DNA from: Sulfopaludibacter sp963835555
GTDB lineage: Bacteria > Acidobacteriota > Terriglobia > Bryobacterales > Bryobacteraceae
Assembly: GCA_963835555.1 (NCBI GenBank)
Contig: CAWIGC010000007.1
Location: 124,001-188,000 of the forward strand
DNA: 64,000 nt
Direction of reading: 5' to 3'
Part shown: positions 43,811 to 53,215 of the stretch, piece after piece
How positions within the stretch are numbered: position 1 is the first letter of the stretch
Layout: the number at the start of each line of letters is the position of its first letter
The notes under the pieces: generated by a model
Databases searched by the model: none
What the model was told of the DNA's origin: nothing
Seen by the model: only the letters and a program-made list of their open reading frames with translations
Translations under genes and position numbers: made by a program

Positions 43811-45827
43811 TCAGTATAGCGGGCTGGAAAGCAGCCCTTCGGCGCGAACATTCCAGGCTTCCGGAAACGCGGAATGGTGCGCCATGTGGGCCACGGCCAG
43901 CAGCAAGCCACCGTTGCCGGGCAGATAGAGCGGCAGGTTGGGGCGCTGCCAGTTATGCCCGTTGGGCAGCCAGGTGTTTTTCGGCGTGTGCATCATCAGC
44001 GCGTCCATGGCAAGCGAGCGTTCTCCCAGGCTGGCGGCGGTCATCGCGACCATGGGGAAGTCCCAACCCCAGGTGTCCTCCCATTTCCACTCGGCGAAAA
44101 CTCTCTTGAGGGTGCGGCGCATGGTTTCGCGATCGACTTTGGCTCCGGGGAGCACGCCGAGCGCGCCCAGCATGGAGGGATGGTCGCGATTCCGTTCCGT
44201 GAACGTCTGCGGGCAGTTCTCGTGAGCCAGGTAGACGCCGTCTTTGACGGGGAGGGCGGCGAGTGCAGTGCGCACTTTGTCCCACCCGGCATTCCGCGGA
44301 CATACCGAGGCGTGTGCGCCAGCGCTGGGCTGCCTCCAGGGCATCGGCCCAGTATTCGAGTTCGAAGGTGGGGTTCCAGGTTTCGCGCGGCGGATGGTTT
44401 TCCTGCGCCGGGATCACCGGGGGGCCCAGCACGTAACGGTTCGTCGCGGAATCGTAGTGCGCAAACGACGCCATGAAATCGGCGGACGCGAAGACGATGT
44501 CGCGGTAGCGAGCCAGGGTTTGCGCCGTCGGGCGGGCGCGGTAGCACCATTCGGCCATGTGGATGGGATGGGGCTGCTGCCAGAGGAGCAGCGGGCCGAT
44601 GGGCGAAGGACTGTCGCGGCCATCCGGCGCGGTCATTTTGGGCCAGCGCGCCCCGGCATATCCCTGCTGGTTCGCCCATGCGCGAGCCGCGGGCAGGATT
44701 TCGGCGTACCAGCCGAGGCTGCGCTCCAGGAGCGGCGCGCGGCCCCAGGCGGCGAAATGAGCGGCGTGCCAATAGTGCATTTCCAGGTGGAACTTGCCGT
44801 ACCAACTGTTGCAGGTGAGGCCGGTCTCCTGCGGCGGCAGGGAGCCGGCGCACTGGATCCGGGTCTGGTATTGGGAAAGCACGACGCGGCGTTCGAGTTC
44901 GGGGGCCGCCGCCAGATCGATAGCGCCGCCGCTGTTCCAGAATTGGGGCCAATAAGTGCGGCTTGCGGCGAAGGCCTCGGTGGCATCCGCTCCCGCGCCC
45001 TGAAAGGCGCAGACGAACGCCAGTCTTTCCCCAGTTGGGTGCAGCACAAAGCGGTGCGGACCTTCACGTTTCATTGCGGCAGGCGCCTGCCACGCAATGC
45101 TGACGGAGTAGCGGTCGCGATCCAACTCGCGGGCGATCTCGACTCGTTGCGGCGCGTGGGCGGTCTCGGTGGTCCGGTGACGCTCCGGGTGCGTCCAATC
45201 GGCGGCATTCATGTTGCCGGAGCCGTATGGAAACTCGAAGGCGACCGCTAGCGGTGCGTTCACGGTAACGGCCAGCAGGTCGCGCGTGGGGTGGCAACAG
45301 GTCTCCACCACGATCTCGCGGCCCTGATGACGGAACTCGCTGCGCAGGACGCCGGTCCAGAGATCCAGCGTCTGCCTGATGTTGGTGACCGCCTCCGGAT
45401 CGTCGAACAGGAAGCCGATTTTTCCCAGGTGCAGCCGGTGCGGGTTTTCGCGGAGCCAATCGTACAACTGCTTCTGGCCGCTGGAACTGGTGGGATAGCC
45501 CACCTTGCGCCCGAACGTGTCGTACTCCGTCAGGTGGAAATCGGCGAAGGTCTGCCCGGAGGGATTGGGGACGGTATGCCAGCCCCACTGCGACATGGTG
45601 CAGAGGGGCATGTGATTTTCGTAGAGTTGGGGGAAGGTCTGCAGCCCGGTCACGTCGGCAGTGAAGGCGAATTCGCCGTTGCCGACAGAAAGGGGCGAGC
45701 GCGGATCGATGGCGGTGAGGGTGGGATTGTGGCGGGAGACGACCGCGCGCCGGTCGATGCGCGGCGCGGACTGTGCCGCCAGAGCGGCGGGCACGGCGGC
45801 CAGAAAATGACGCCGGGACAGAGTCAT
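43811..45827 (-). CDS. Secreted glycoside hydrolase of the (alpha/alpha)6-barrel type (GH65/95-like), one frameshift
   Basis: A Tat signal (SRRHFLAAVPAALAAQ) is followed by an N-terminal beta domain (LSVGNGEFAFTADVTGLQTF) and a helical barrel domain (TCNSWYGKFHLEMHYWHAAH, ETWNPTFELEYWADALEAAQ). The frame shifts near 44292; one base less gives RLGMSAE, then GWDKVRTALAALPVKDGVYL, HENCPQTF and WEDTWGWDFPMVAMTAASLG. The whole is about 670 residues. The catalytic acid may be the Glu in the HLEMHYWH or NPTFELEYW segment; not certain. Exported by Tat, so it folds with care or cofactor in the cytoplasm first. Confidence 0.72.
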
Positions 45828-45829
45828 GG

Positions 45830-48100
45830 CTACTTGAGGACAACTTTGGCGGTGCCGGTGTTATTGGCGCTGTCGGCCACGCGAATCACTATCAGGTGCT
45901 CGCCGGGGGGAAGGGCGGTCAGGTCCAACGCGAACTTCTCCCGTTGCGAATCGATAACACCGTCGGCCGCTTCCACCGGAACCCAGGCCTGGGCATCCAG
46001 CGAATACTCGCAGCGGCGCAGGGGCGACGCGGCGTCGGATGCCTGCCATTCGATGTGAGCGGCTCCGGCGGAGTAGCGCGTTGCGCCAAGTGCGATGGCG
46101 GGCGGGGTGTTATCGATCATCACCGGCGCGCTCACCAGTTGCGCATCGCGCGCGGAAGAAGGCGGGTTGGATTCGCGATCGGACGCGGTGACGCGGAAAT
46201 AGTATTTGCCATCGGCGAGCACATCGGCATCGAAGGTAAGGGTGTTGTCGTGAGATGCGGACTTGAGCAGCTTCCACTGGGTTTCGTCTTCACCGCGGAA
46301 GTATACGGCGTAGACCAGTCGATCGCCATCGGGATCTTCCGCCTGCCAGGTCAGAGTGATCTGCTGCGTAGAGGCGCGTGAGAGCGTCTGGGTGGATGTG
46401 CCGGCGGAGGTGGAGGGGGCGGTATCTCCGGAATCGGTGACGGTCACGCTGTACGCGGTGGATGGGGCCGTCGACGCGGTGCGGGAGGCCTGCGCGCTGG
46501 GAACGGACTGGGTAATTACATTGATGCTGCGGATCACCGGCGGTGAGTTTTGCGGCAGGTAGGCCAGAGTTACGCTGTTCAGCAGCGGCGTCGCGCCGTT
46601 AGTGCCGCTCATCTCAGCTTTCCATTCGATGAAGCGGGAGTTGGGGCTGGGAATCCGCGAGCCGGCTGGATCGGTGAGGGGCTCGGACCATTCGCTCCAG
46701 GTGCGATCCGGCTTGGCGGAATTGCCGGAGCGGGTGCGGAAGGCTAACTTGCAACCGGCCGGCAGGTCGGCGCGCCAACTGATGCTGCCCCATCGCGACG
46801 CGGTGCCGGAATCATGCACCGGCGCTTCGTAGGAGCCGCTCGGTCCGGGTCCTTCCCCCAGGCGGAAGATGCGGCCCATGTTGCCGGTGGCCGCGAGGAC
46901 GGAATGATCGGAAGGCAGCAGGCGCGTGGTTTCGCCCTCTTTGGTCTCCATGACCAAGGTGACCCGGCGATCCGGCGCCAGACCGTAGATGCGCCCGTTT
47001 TGATCGGTGGAAAAGAGAATTTGCTTTTCCAGCGCCAGCACGTCGTACACGTTCTCTTCTTTGGAACTCCAGAGCGTCTCGACGGTGTTATCGGGGTTGA
47101 TGCGGTAGACTGCGGACTTTTCGACTCCGCTCACGTCGATCGAGGGGCTGGTCTGGCCCGTAGTCTGGGCGGCGGCCCCGGCGATGGGCTGCGCGGGAGT
47201 GGCGGTGGGAGGTTTGATCTCAGCGCCCGGAGTGTTGCTTTGCGCTTCCACCGTAATGGTGGTGGTTACGGCAGTGCCGGTATTGGAGGTAACGTTTTGC
47301 GAGGCTTGGGATGCGGCTTGCGTCTGTTTCGCGATGGAACCTCCCAGTGCTGCCGCGTAGACAGTGCCATCCGGCATGGGCACGATGGCGCGAATTTCCG
47401 GCAGGTTGGCGTCATACAGCACAAAGGCTTTGTCTTTGGCGGAAATGCGGTAGAGGATGCCGTTGGGTTCAGTGCCGGCCAACAGGCGGCCGGCGGAATC
47501 GATGGCAAGGCCGGTGATGTGGGATTGGCCGGTATCGTAATAAAGCTCGCCCTTGCCGGGGGCTTCGACGCGATAAATCTTACCCTGGTCGCCGGTGCCG
47601 ACATAGAGGACACCGTCCGGACCGACGGTTAGCGACCAGATGTAGCGGGCATGCGGATCGAAGTATTCGGTCGCGGCGCCCCCTTCGATGCGATACACCT
47701 TGCCATCCGGAGAGGTGCCGGCGTAGACGATGCCGGACTGGTCTACCGCGATGGCGAAGACCTCCGGCTGCTCCGCGGTCCAGAGCAGGGAAGACTTACC
47801 GGCGGGATCGATTCGGTAAACGCGGCCACGGTTGCCGGTGGCGGCATAGAGCGAACCATCCGGCGCTTCGGCGACGCTCCAGATCACCGGTTGATCGGAA
47901 GAGAAGATGGTGTCCAGCTTAGGCGCCAGCGACAGGCGGCCTTCGCGGCTGAGGGAGATGCCGGCGAAGCGGCCGCGAATAAAATCATTGTACGAGTTCA
48001 TTTCCCAGGCGGCGGTGCCGCTGGCGAAGGCTCCTGGAGACGTGCCGATGAGTATTGCCGCGAGCAGAACGCGGCCCGAGTGGCGCATGAATGCAATCAT
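45830..48100 (-). CDS. Large secreted beta-propeller protein with fibronectin-like C-terminal region
   Basis: 756 residues with a signal peptide (ending GAFAS). Residues 60-290 hold propeller repeats (VWSVAEAPDGSLYAATGNRG, VFAIAVDQSGIVYAGTSPDG, LTVGPDGVLYVGTGDQGKIY). A Thr/Pro-rich linker lies at about 290-350. More blades follow, and a C-terminal part has fibronectin type III-like strands (QQITLTWQAEDPDGDRLVYA, DGKYYFRVTASDRESNPPSS). It probably binds or senses extracellular ligands. It overlaps the S55-peptidase gene by 4 bases, so both are made together. Confidence 0.8.
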   Translation of the reverse strand: MIAFMRHSGRVLLAAILIGTSPGAFASGTAAWEMNSYNDFIRGRFAGISLSREGRLSLAPKLDTIFSSDQPVIWSVAEAPDGSLYAATGNRGRVYRIDPAGKSSLLWTAEQPEVFAIAVDQSGIVYAGTSPDGKVYRIEGGAATEYFDPHARYIWSLTVGPDGVLYVGTGDQGKIYRVEAPGKGELYYDTGQSHITGLAIDSAGRLLAGTEPNGILYRISAKDKAFVLYDANLPEIRAIVPMPDGTVYAAALGGSIAKQTQAASQASQNVTSNTGTAVTTTITVEAQSNTPGAEIKPPTATPAQPIAGAAAQTTGQTSPSIDVSGVEKSAVYRINPDNTVETLWSSKEENVYDVLALEKQILFSTDQNGRIYGLAPDRRVTLVMETKEGETTRLLPSDHSVLAATGNMGRIFRLGEGPGPSGSYEAPVHDSGTASRWGSISWRADLPAGCKLAFRTRSGNSAKPDRTWSEWSEPLTDPAGSRIPSPNSRFIEWKAEMSGTNGATPLLNSVTLAYLPQNSPPVIRSINVITQSVPSAQASRTASTAPSTAYSVTVTDSGDTAPSTSAGTSTQTLSRASTQQITLTWQAEDPDGDRLVYAVYFRGEDETQWKLLKSASHDNTLTFDADVLADGKYYFRVTASDRESNPPSSARDAQLVSAPVMIDNTPPAIALGATRYSAGAAHIEWQASDAASPLRRCEYSLDAQAWVPVEAADGVIDSQREKFALDLTALPPGEHLIVIRVADSANNTGTAKVVLK

Positions 48101-49881
48101 TCCTTAACTTCCACCTGAATGGTTTTGACGCCGGAGATCACCATATCGCCGCCATCGATTTCCATCTCGGCGATTTTGGAGTTGCGCAACTGGGTGATGC
48201 CCGCCTGGCTGGTCTGCGAACCTTCGAGGATGAGGGCGATGGAAGCGGGCGGACCCGGCAGGTCGGCGCCCTCGAGTTGGAAATTAGGCTCGGCGCGCCA
48301 GATGCGAACGTACGCTCTTGTGTTGGGATGGAGATCGTTAACCGAGGTGATCAATTGACCCGGGGTGCGCGGGCTGGCGGTGAGGATCTGGCGAAAGTCG
48401 CTGAGGTTGGCGGTGTTGGCATCGGAGACGGTGAAGTACAGAGGTCCGCTTTCAGCGCCGACTGGCACCTGGTATTCCACACGGCGCATGGTTTCGGCGC
48501 CGTTTTCGCCGGTAAGCAGGACATTTAACTGGACCTTTTCTCCGGGGCGAACTTCACGGCGGGAAGCCATCACGGAATCGATGGTGAGCTGTTTTTTCTG
48601 GTCGAAGGCTTCGATTTTGAGCGCGACCTTTTTTAATTTGAGCGCCGCGAAGCCGCTTTGCATCACGTAGGCCAGGGGGATTGCGGTGTTGAGCGAGACC
48701 TGCATGGCGGCTCCGTTATCGGCGGCGAACATATTGTTCAGCTTCACCGGAGCGGGCCCGTTCTGAAATTCGATTTCGCCGCTGACCCGGAGGGATGCGG
48801 CGCCCACGGTACGCTCGGTGGAATCGATGGCGGAGTAGACCGCCATCTGCATGAGCAGCGGCGAGAGCAGGGGATCATCGACCATCTGCATTTGATAGTT
48901 TTCAATAGGGCGGTTGCCACGCGAGATGCCGACGGAGACCGGCACCATGGCGGCGCGCTTGCCGAGTTGCCCGGTGATGGCGGTATTGCGGTCCTCGTCC
49001 ATGGTGCCCATCCACTCTTTGGAGGTGGCGAGTTTGAAGGACGTGTTGACGTTGGGCAGGAGCGTGATGACTTCCGCGCGCGCGAAGGGCAGCGCGGTGG
49101 CGCCGATATCGAGGAAGCGATGGCCGAATGCGTAGATGCGCGAGCCATCGATGTAGGTGACGGTGCCGGCGGCGCCGACGCTGAGGTCGCCGGCCATCAA
49201 TTGGACGGAGATCATGGAGCCCGGATGCAGGTCGGCGGGGTTGCCCATTCGATTCTGGAGATCGGAACCCATGGTAACGGCCTGTCGGGGTTCGAGGCCA
49301 AGGGTGCGGAGTTGCGGCGCGAAGGCGTCGAGTGTGGCACGGCTGAACCCTCCGAATGAGAGGGGCGTGGCAATCTCGATCATCCGGTCGCTGCCCCTGG
49401 GTGGGGCGGGCTGGCGTGGGGTGAGAGTGCGGGTGAGATCCTGCGATGCGAGGGCGAGGGCCAGACGCCGGTTGTTCGCGAAGGCGGGAGTGGTGGACGC
49501 TATAGCGGAGGGCCGGACCATATCCTCGATGGGGCGGATGGCGGCGATCGGGTCCTTGGCGAAGGGGAAGGCCATGGCAACCGCGCCGGCGAGTTTGCCA
49601 TCGATGTAGACCGGGCTGCCGCTCATGCCTTCCATGACGCCGGTATGTTCGAGGGGGCCGCCGGAGAGGCGGGCGAGGATAAGGGACTCTTTGGGGCCGA
49701 AGTTGTCGAGTATGCCGAGAATTTCGACGCTGAATTCTTCTACACGATCACCGGAGAAGACGGTGCGGCCGGTGCCGACCATGCCGGGTCGGATGTCCTT
49801 GAGAGGGAAGAAGGAAGATGGCGTTTGGGCGAGGAGGGGGAGCGCGAGCGCCAGAAGCGCGGGCAGGGAAAAGCGAGGCAC
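48097..49881 (-). CDS. Secreted SpoIVB-like S55-family serine peptidase
   Basis: About 594 residues from a GTG at 49881, which begins a signal peptide (VPRFSLPALLALALPLLAQ); the frame to 50040 runs into the tRNA and is ignored. The S55 domain is clear: DIRPGMVGTGRTVFSGDRVE, EFSVEILGIL, EHTGVMEGMSGSPVYIDGKL (GMSGSP at residues 85-90, His79 before it), and PLSFGGF. The C-terminal 300 residues are beta-rich. S55 peptidases are best known from sporulation (SpoIVB), but no spore genes appear here. Its job is more likely in envelope proteolysis. It is the first gene of a four- or five-gene operon. Confidence 0.8.
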   Translation of the reverse strand: MPRFSLPALLALALPLLAQTPSSFFPLKDIRPGMVGTGRTVFSGDRVEEFSVEILGILDNFGPKESLILARLSGGPLEHTGVMEGMSGSPVYIDGKLAGAVAMAFPFAKDPIAAIRPIEDMVRPSAIASTTPAFANNRRLALALASQDLTRTLTPRQPAPPRGSDRMIEIATPLSFGGFSRATLDAFAPQLRTLGLEPRQAVTMGSDLQNRMGNPADLHPGSMISVQLMAGDLSVGAAGTVTYIDGSRIYAFGHRFLDIGATALPFARAEVITLLPNVNTSFKLATSKEWMGTMDEDRNTAITGQLGKRAAMVPVSVGISRGNRPIENYQMQMVDDPLLSPLLMQMAVYSAIDSTERTVGAASLRVSGEIEFQNGPAPVKLNNMFAADNGAAMQVSLNTAIPLAYVMQSGFAALKLKKVALKIEAFDQKKQLTIDSVMASRREVRPGEKVQLNVLLTGENGAETMRRVEYQVPVGAESGPLYFTVSDANTANLSDFRQILTASPRTPGQLITSVNDLHPNTRAYVRIWRAEPNFQLEGADLPGPPASIALILEGSQTSQAGITQLRNSKIAEMEIDGGDMVISGVKTIQVEVKE

Positions 49882-49932
49882 ACCCTTATTGTAATCGCGA
49901 GGGAAGGAGGATGCAGAAATTCGGACAATTGA

Positions 49933-49961
49933 TTGACCAGGAGTTAGGGGTAGGTTACGAT
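49933..49961 (+). promoter_or_regulatory. Sigma-70 promoter of initiator tRNA
   Basis: TTGACC (49933-49938), 17 bases, TACGAT (49956-49961). The mature tRNA would start 6 bases after the -10 box, so transcription begins almost at the tRNA 5' end. Confidence 0.55.
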
Positions 49962-49966
49962 AGAGG

Positions 49967-50043
<77 letters not shown>

Positions 50044-50168
50044 ATCTTATCAATAGGTTACGCGGATCTTCGGGCGTACCACAAACTCCCATTAACTCCC
50101 AATAACAGCTTTCGGCTTCGTCTGGCCGACGTTTTCCTCTGATTTGCACGGACTTTCTAAGGACCAAT

Positions 50169-51281
50169 TCAACAACCTTGCGTGTGGGCCTGACGCTTGG
50201 TGTCTGTCATGGCCTTGCCGTAAATGTTCATCGTGGTCTGGATGCTGGCGTGCCGCATCAACTCCTTTTGGACGGTGAGAGGCGCCCCAGTGTCGTCCAG
50301 CCACGACCGGTAGCTGTGCCTAAAGGTATGCCAGCCGATACCGTCGCCGATCTTGGCCGCGATACCGGCTTTGCGGATGTACCTCTTCTGGATCTCCTCC
50401 TGGTGGTACGGCCGGCCCGTGCGCGGGTTGGCAAACAACCACCCTTCCGGCGTGGAGAAGGCCCGCTCCTTGTGCAGCATCAACGCCTCAACCAGCGCAG
50501 GATCGAGAGGAACGGTGTCCCGTGAATACTCGGTCTTCACGTTCCCAACCCGCCCGTGAACGATGCCTCGTTGAATCAGCAGCGTGAGTCCAATAAAATC
50601 GAAATCCCGCCACCGTAGCGCGACGATCTCGCTCACGCGAAGGCCCAGGCATCCAGCGATTAGGACCATTGTCCGGAAGGGTTCCCGGATCAGCGGCACC
50701 AACAACTCGAACTCCTCTGGTGCAAGAACGCGAGGCGTCTTGAGGCGCTTCGTCCCACCCTTCACCCGAACCAGTTTGATGGGATTCTTGTCCGTCAGTT
50801 CCCACCTCTCCGCACACTGAAAAATAGTGTGCATTAAGCTCTTTACGTGGCTTCTGGTCTTGGGGGCAAGATCCAAACTCCTGAGCCAATCCTCGACCGC
50901 CATCGACTTGATGGCACTCAGAGGCGTCAGCGCCCATCGTGGTTTGATCTGATTTTTGATGAGAGATTTATACGCAGCCCTGGTTGAATACTGTTCGGGC
51001 ATCTCTTCCTGCTCGTATCGGGCGATCACGGCTCCAAACTCCGCAGCATCAGCCGCTGCCGGTTGGTCTGCGTTGAGCCGCAACAGGATCGCCTGCACCA
51101 CCGACGACTTCCTCGCAGCGGTTTCGGTCGGATACTCTTGCAGTGTTCCGACCGTGGCGGCCCGGCGTTGGCGTTCCCCCTGGCCGTCCGTTTCGTAATA
51201 GCGAAACTCCCAAACCTCCTTTCCTTTCTTCCGTTCTTTGGTTTCCAGACTTCCATACTGATATCGTGTGCGCGTGAACAA
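50169..51281 (-). CDS. Tyrosine-family integrase
   Basis: 370 residues. The catalytic set is present: Arg215 (GLRVSE), His318 and Arg321 (HTFRH), His344 (RHASIQTT) and the nucleophile Tyr354 (MNIY). The SAM-like core-binding domain lies at about 85-170. The C-terminus ends HTQGC, but one base less near 50184 would let the frame continue as KVVELVLRKS through the gap and into the tRNA gene. The true end may therefore be altered by one base. It catalyses insertion and, with an excisionase, release of the element. Confidence 0.93.
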   Translation of the reverse strand: MFTRTRYQYGSLETKERKKGKEVWEFRYYETDGQGERQRRAATVGTLQEYPTETAARKSSVVQAILLRLNADQPAAADAAEFGAVIARYEQEEMPEQYSTRAAYKSLIKNQIKPRWALTPLSAIKSMAVEDWLRSLDLAPKTRSHVKSLMHTIFQCAERWELTDKNPIKLVRVKGGTKRLKTPRVLAPEEFELLVPLIREPFRTMVLIAGCLGLRVSEIVALRWRDFDFIGLTLLIQRGIVHGRVGNVKTEYSRDTVPLDPALVEALMLHKERAFSTPEGWLFANPRTGRPYHQEEIQKRYIRKAGIAAKIGDGIGWHTFRHSYRSWLDDTGAPLTVQKELMRHASIQTTMNIYGKAMTDTKRQAHTQGC

Positions 51282-51300
51282 CGAAAACCTTCCTTTCGCG

Positions 51301-51594
51301 TTAACGGCACGAGTGGCGCTTTGAGCATACGCCAGAACGGAGCCACTCGTCCAGGGCCGAGGCCCGGAAGCGCCAGAGGTCGCCGATGCGAAACGCCGGA
51401 ACCGATCCCTCGCGCGCCATCTTCTGAAGCGTCTTTGGGTGAATTTGGAGCAGCCCGGCTGCTTCTTCGGTGTTCAGAACCCGTTCAAACGTCATCGCCG
51501 GCGGTTCGGGTTCTCGTAAATCCAGCGCCGGCTGCACAACCGCTTGATGACTCATTTGCATGTTTTCCTTTGCCGTTGAGCTGCTAGAGCTCAT
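51301..51594 (-). CDS. Excisionase-like helix-turn-helix protein
   Basis: 97 residues. The core LNTEEAAGLLQIHPKTLQKM, AREGSVPAFRIGDLWRF, ASALDEWL is the MerR-like winged helix of the excisionase/AlpA family (HTH_17). It lies 19 bases upstream of the integrase on the same strand, the usual xis-int order. It likely steers recombination towards excision or regulates the integrase gene. Confidence 0.82.
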   Translation of the reverse strand: MSSSSSTAKENMQMSHQAVVQPALDLREPEPPAMTFERVLNTEEAAGLLQIHPKTLQKMAREGSVPAFRIGDLWRFRASALDEWLRSGVCSKRHSCR

Positions 51595-51872
51595 CCTTTC
51601 CTCCCGAGACCGGTTCCGATTCCGTCCGCGGCGATTCGAGATCGAATCTGAAAGCGCCGATCCAAAGATTCGAGGCGCTCCAGGGCATCCAACAGCTGCA
51701 GGCCTACCTCGCGCATATGAATGCAGGGTTCTGCAAACTGTTCCGCGTGCTTGATCGCAAACTTGATTCGATCAATTGCGACCCGAGCTTGATAGGCCAT
51801 CTCGAATTCAAGTGCTGAGGGCCTCGATCTCACTTCTGCTTCGAGAAATTGATGAATGATCTCTGAACTCAT
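51591..51872 (-). CDS. Small helical protein of unknown function
   Basis: 93 residues: SSEIIHQFLEAEVRSRPSAL, EFEMAYQARVAIDRIKFAIK, then LQLLDALERLESLDRRFQIR. Mostly helical, no membrane segment. It overlaps the excisionase-like gene by ATGA and the small gene before it in the same way, so a coupled mini-operon leads into the integrase. Confidence 0.55.
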   Translation of the reverse strand: MSSEIIHQFLEAEVRSRPSALEFEMAYQARVAIDRIKFAIKHAEQFAEPCIHMREVGLQLLDALERLESLDRRFQIRSRIAADGIGTGLGRKG

Positions 51873-52018
51873 TCCAACCCCTTATGCAGCCAAGGCCGTC
51901 CGCCTGCCAAATCCGCCGCTGCTTCTCGGTCGGTTGATGGAAGCTCTTGGGCACCGAGTGCCGAGCCCAAAGTGCTGCGCCCGGGACTCTGAATAGGAGC
52001 GGTATTCGTTGACTCCAT
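51869..52018 (-). CDS. Short coupled ORF (49 residues) of unknown function
   Basis: Read directly from the sequence: MESTNTAPIQSPGRSTLGSA, then LGAQELPSTDREAAADLAGG and RPWLHKGLE. The TGA overlaps the ATG of the next gene (ATGA), which is the main support. The ribosome site is weak. The composition is hydrophilic and may be disordered. It could simply act as a leader that couples translation. The 256 bases before the next gene (52019-52274) hold nothing I recognise; they probably contain the promoters for both directions. Confidence 0.4.
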   Translation of the reverse strand: MESTNTAPIQSPGRSTLGSALGAQELPSTDREAAADLAGGRPWLHKGLE

Positions 52019-52274
52019 GGTTATTTGTAAGGCATTCGGGGGAGTTGCGCCAAAAGTCTATCGGGTCGTGTTGTAGGACTTGGAGTTCCGGAGTCTGACC
52101 GGGGTCCGCGCCACATCCGAGATGCGCATCCTAACGGTCGCTGCTTGAAGTGGTTGGCCCGATCACCACCGCGCTCATCCGGCCCCGGAACGACAGTTCA
52201 TATTCCCAGGTCTTCCGGCGCATACTGCTCGTGGTGAATGGCGAGCGGAGCCACCACAAAAGGGCTGGTGAGGC

Positions 52275-53215
52275 ATGGACATCCCGATTCTGATCTCAGC
52301 GCTTCATGAAACACTGATGGCGAATCAAAGAGCCAGCGGAACTTGGGGATATCGCGGCAATCAGGACTCGGTCGAATCCACATGCCTCGCGATATTGGCA
52401 TTGCGCCAGCAGCCGAGCATCGAACTTGCGCGGGCGATGCAAGCACTCCTGGGTCTTCAGAACGCAGACGGAAGTTGGCCAGCGTTCACGGGCGACGAGC
52501 CAGAGGGGTGCTGGACAACTGCCCTTGCCGTCCTGAGCCTAATGCGGGACGGGGCACGCAACGAAGCACCTGGCATCGGGAGTCCAGTGGCTCTTGAACG
52601 CGCGAGGCCGCGAAGCAAACTGGTTGTGGCGCTGGAAACTCCGCACGTTCGACAACAAGGTGCAGTTCGATCCAGCCAAGTTCGGCTGGAGCTGGGTTTC
52701 AGGTACAACGAGCTGGGTAATCCCGACTGCATTCGCCCTGATTGCCCTTCAACAGGCCAGGCAGCGTGGCTATGACAACACTGCCCGGCTCACTGAGCGG
52801 GTCGACCTCGGCACCAGCATGCTCCTCGACCGAATGTGCCCCGGCGGCGGATGGAATTCTGGAAATGGCGTCGCATTTGGCGTGCCGCTCACGCCGCATC
52901 ATTGACGCAACCTCAATCGCCCTGCTGGCCCTGATAGGCCATGAAAAGGAACAGGGGGTTCAGAGATCACTCCACTGGCTGGTGAACCGTCTTGCGGGAT
53001 GTCCATCGCCATACAGTCTGGCCTGGGGTGTCCTTGCGATTGCAGCATACCGACGCATCTGTCCGGAAGCCAGGGAGAGTCTGCGCGACAGGGCGGAAGA
53101 ACTGATGCGGCTGACCGAGGATGCGGCGAGTATCGAGGACAACTGCACTCTCGCGGTAAGCGCCCTAGCGCTTGAGGCGGTGAATGGAGACAGCGTGTTT
53201 GAGGTGCGAACGTGA
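52275..53215 (+). pseudogene. Squalene-cyclase/prenyltransferase-repeat protein with two frameshifts
   Basis: The first part has QW-like repeats (ANQRASGTWGYRGNQDSVES, QNADGSWPAFTGDEPEGCWT). After a one-base shift near 52555 the text reads ASGVQWLLNARGREANWLWR, then VQFDPAKFGWSWVSGTTSWV and LLDRMCPGGGWNSGN. After another near 52900 it reads DATSIALLALIGHEKEQGVQ and the rest. Together these make a continuous alpha-barrel of cyclase type, about 310 residues, half the length of squalene-hopene cyclase. Whether it is a real pseudogene or has sequence errors cannot be told. It overlaps the DUF362 gene start, so the two form an operon. Confidence 0.65.
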
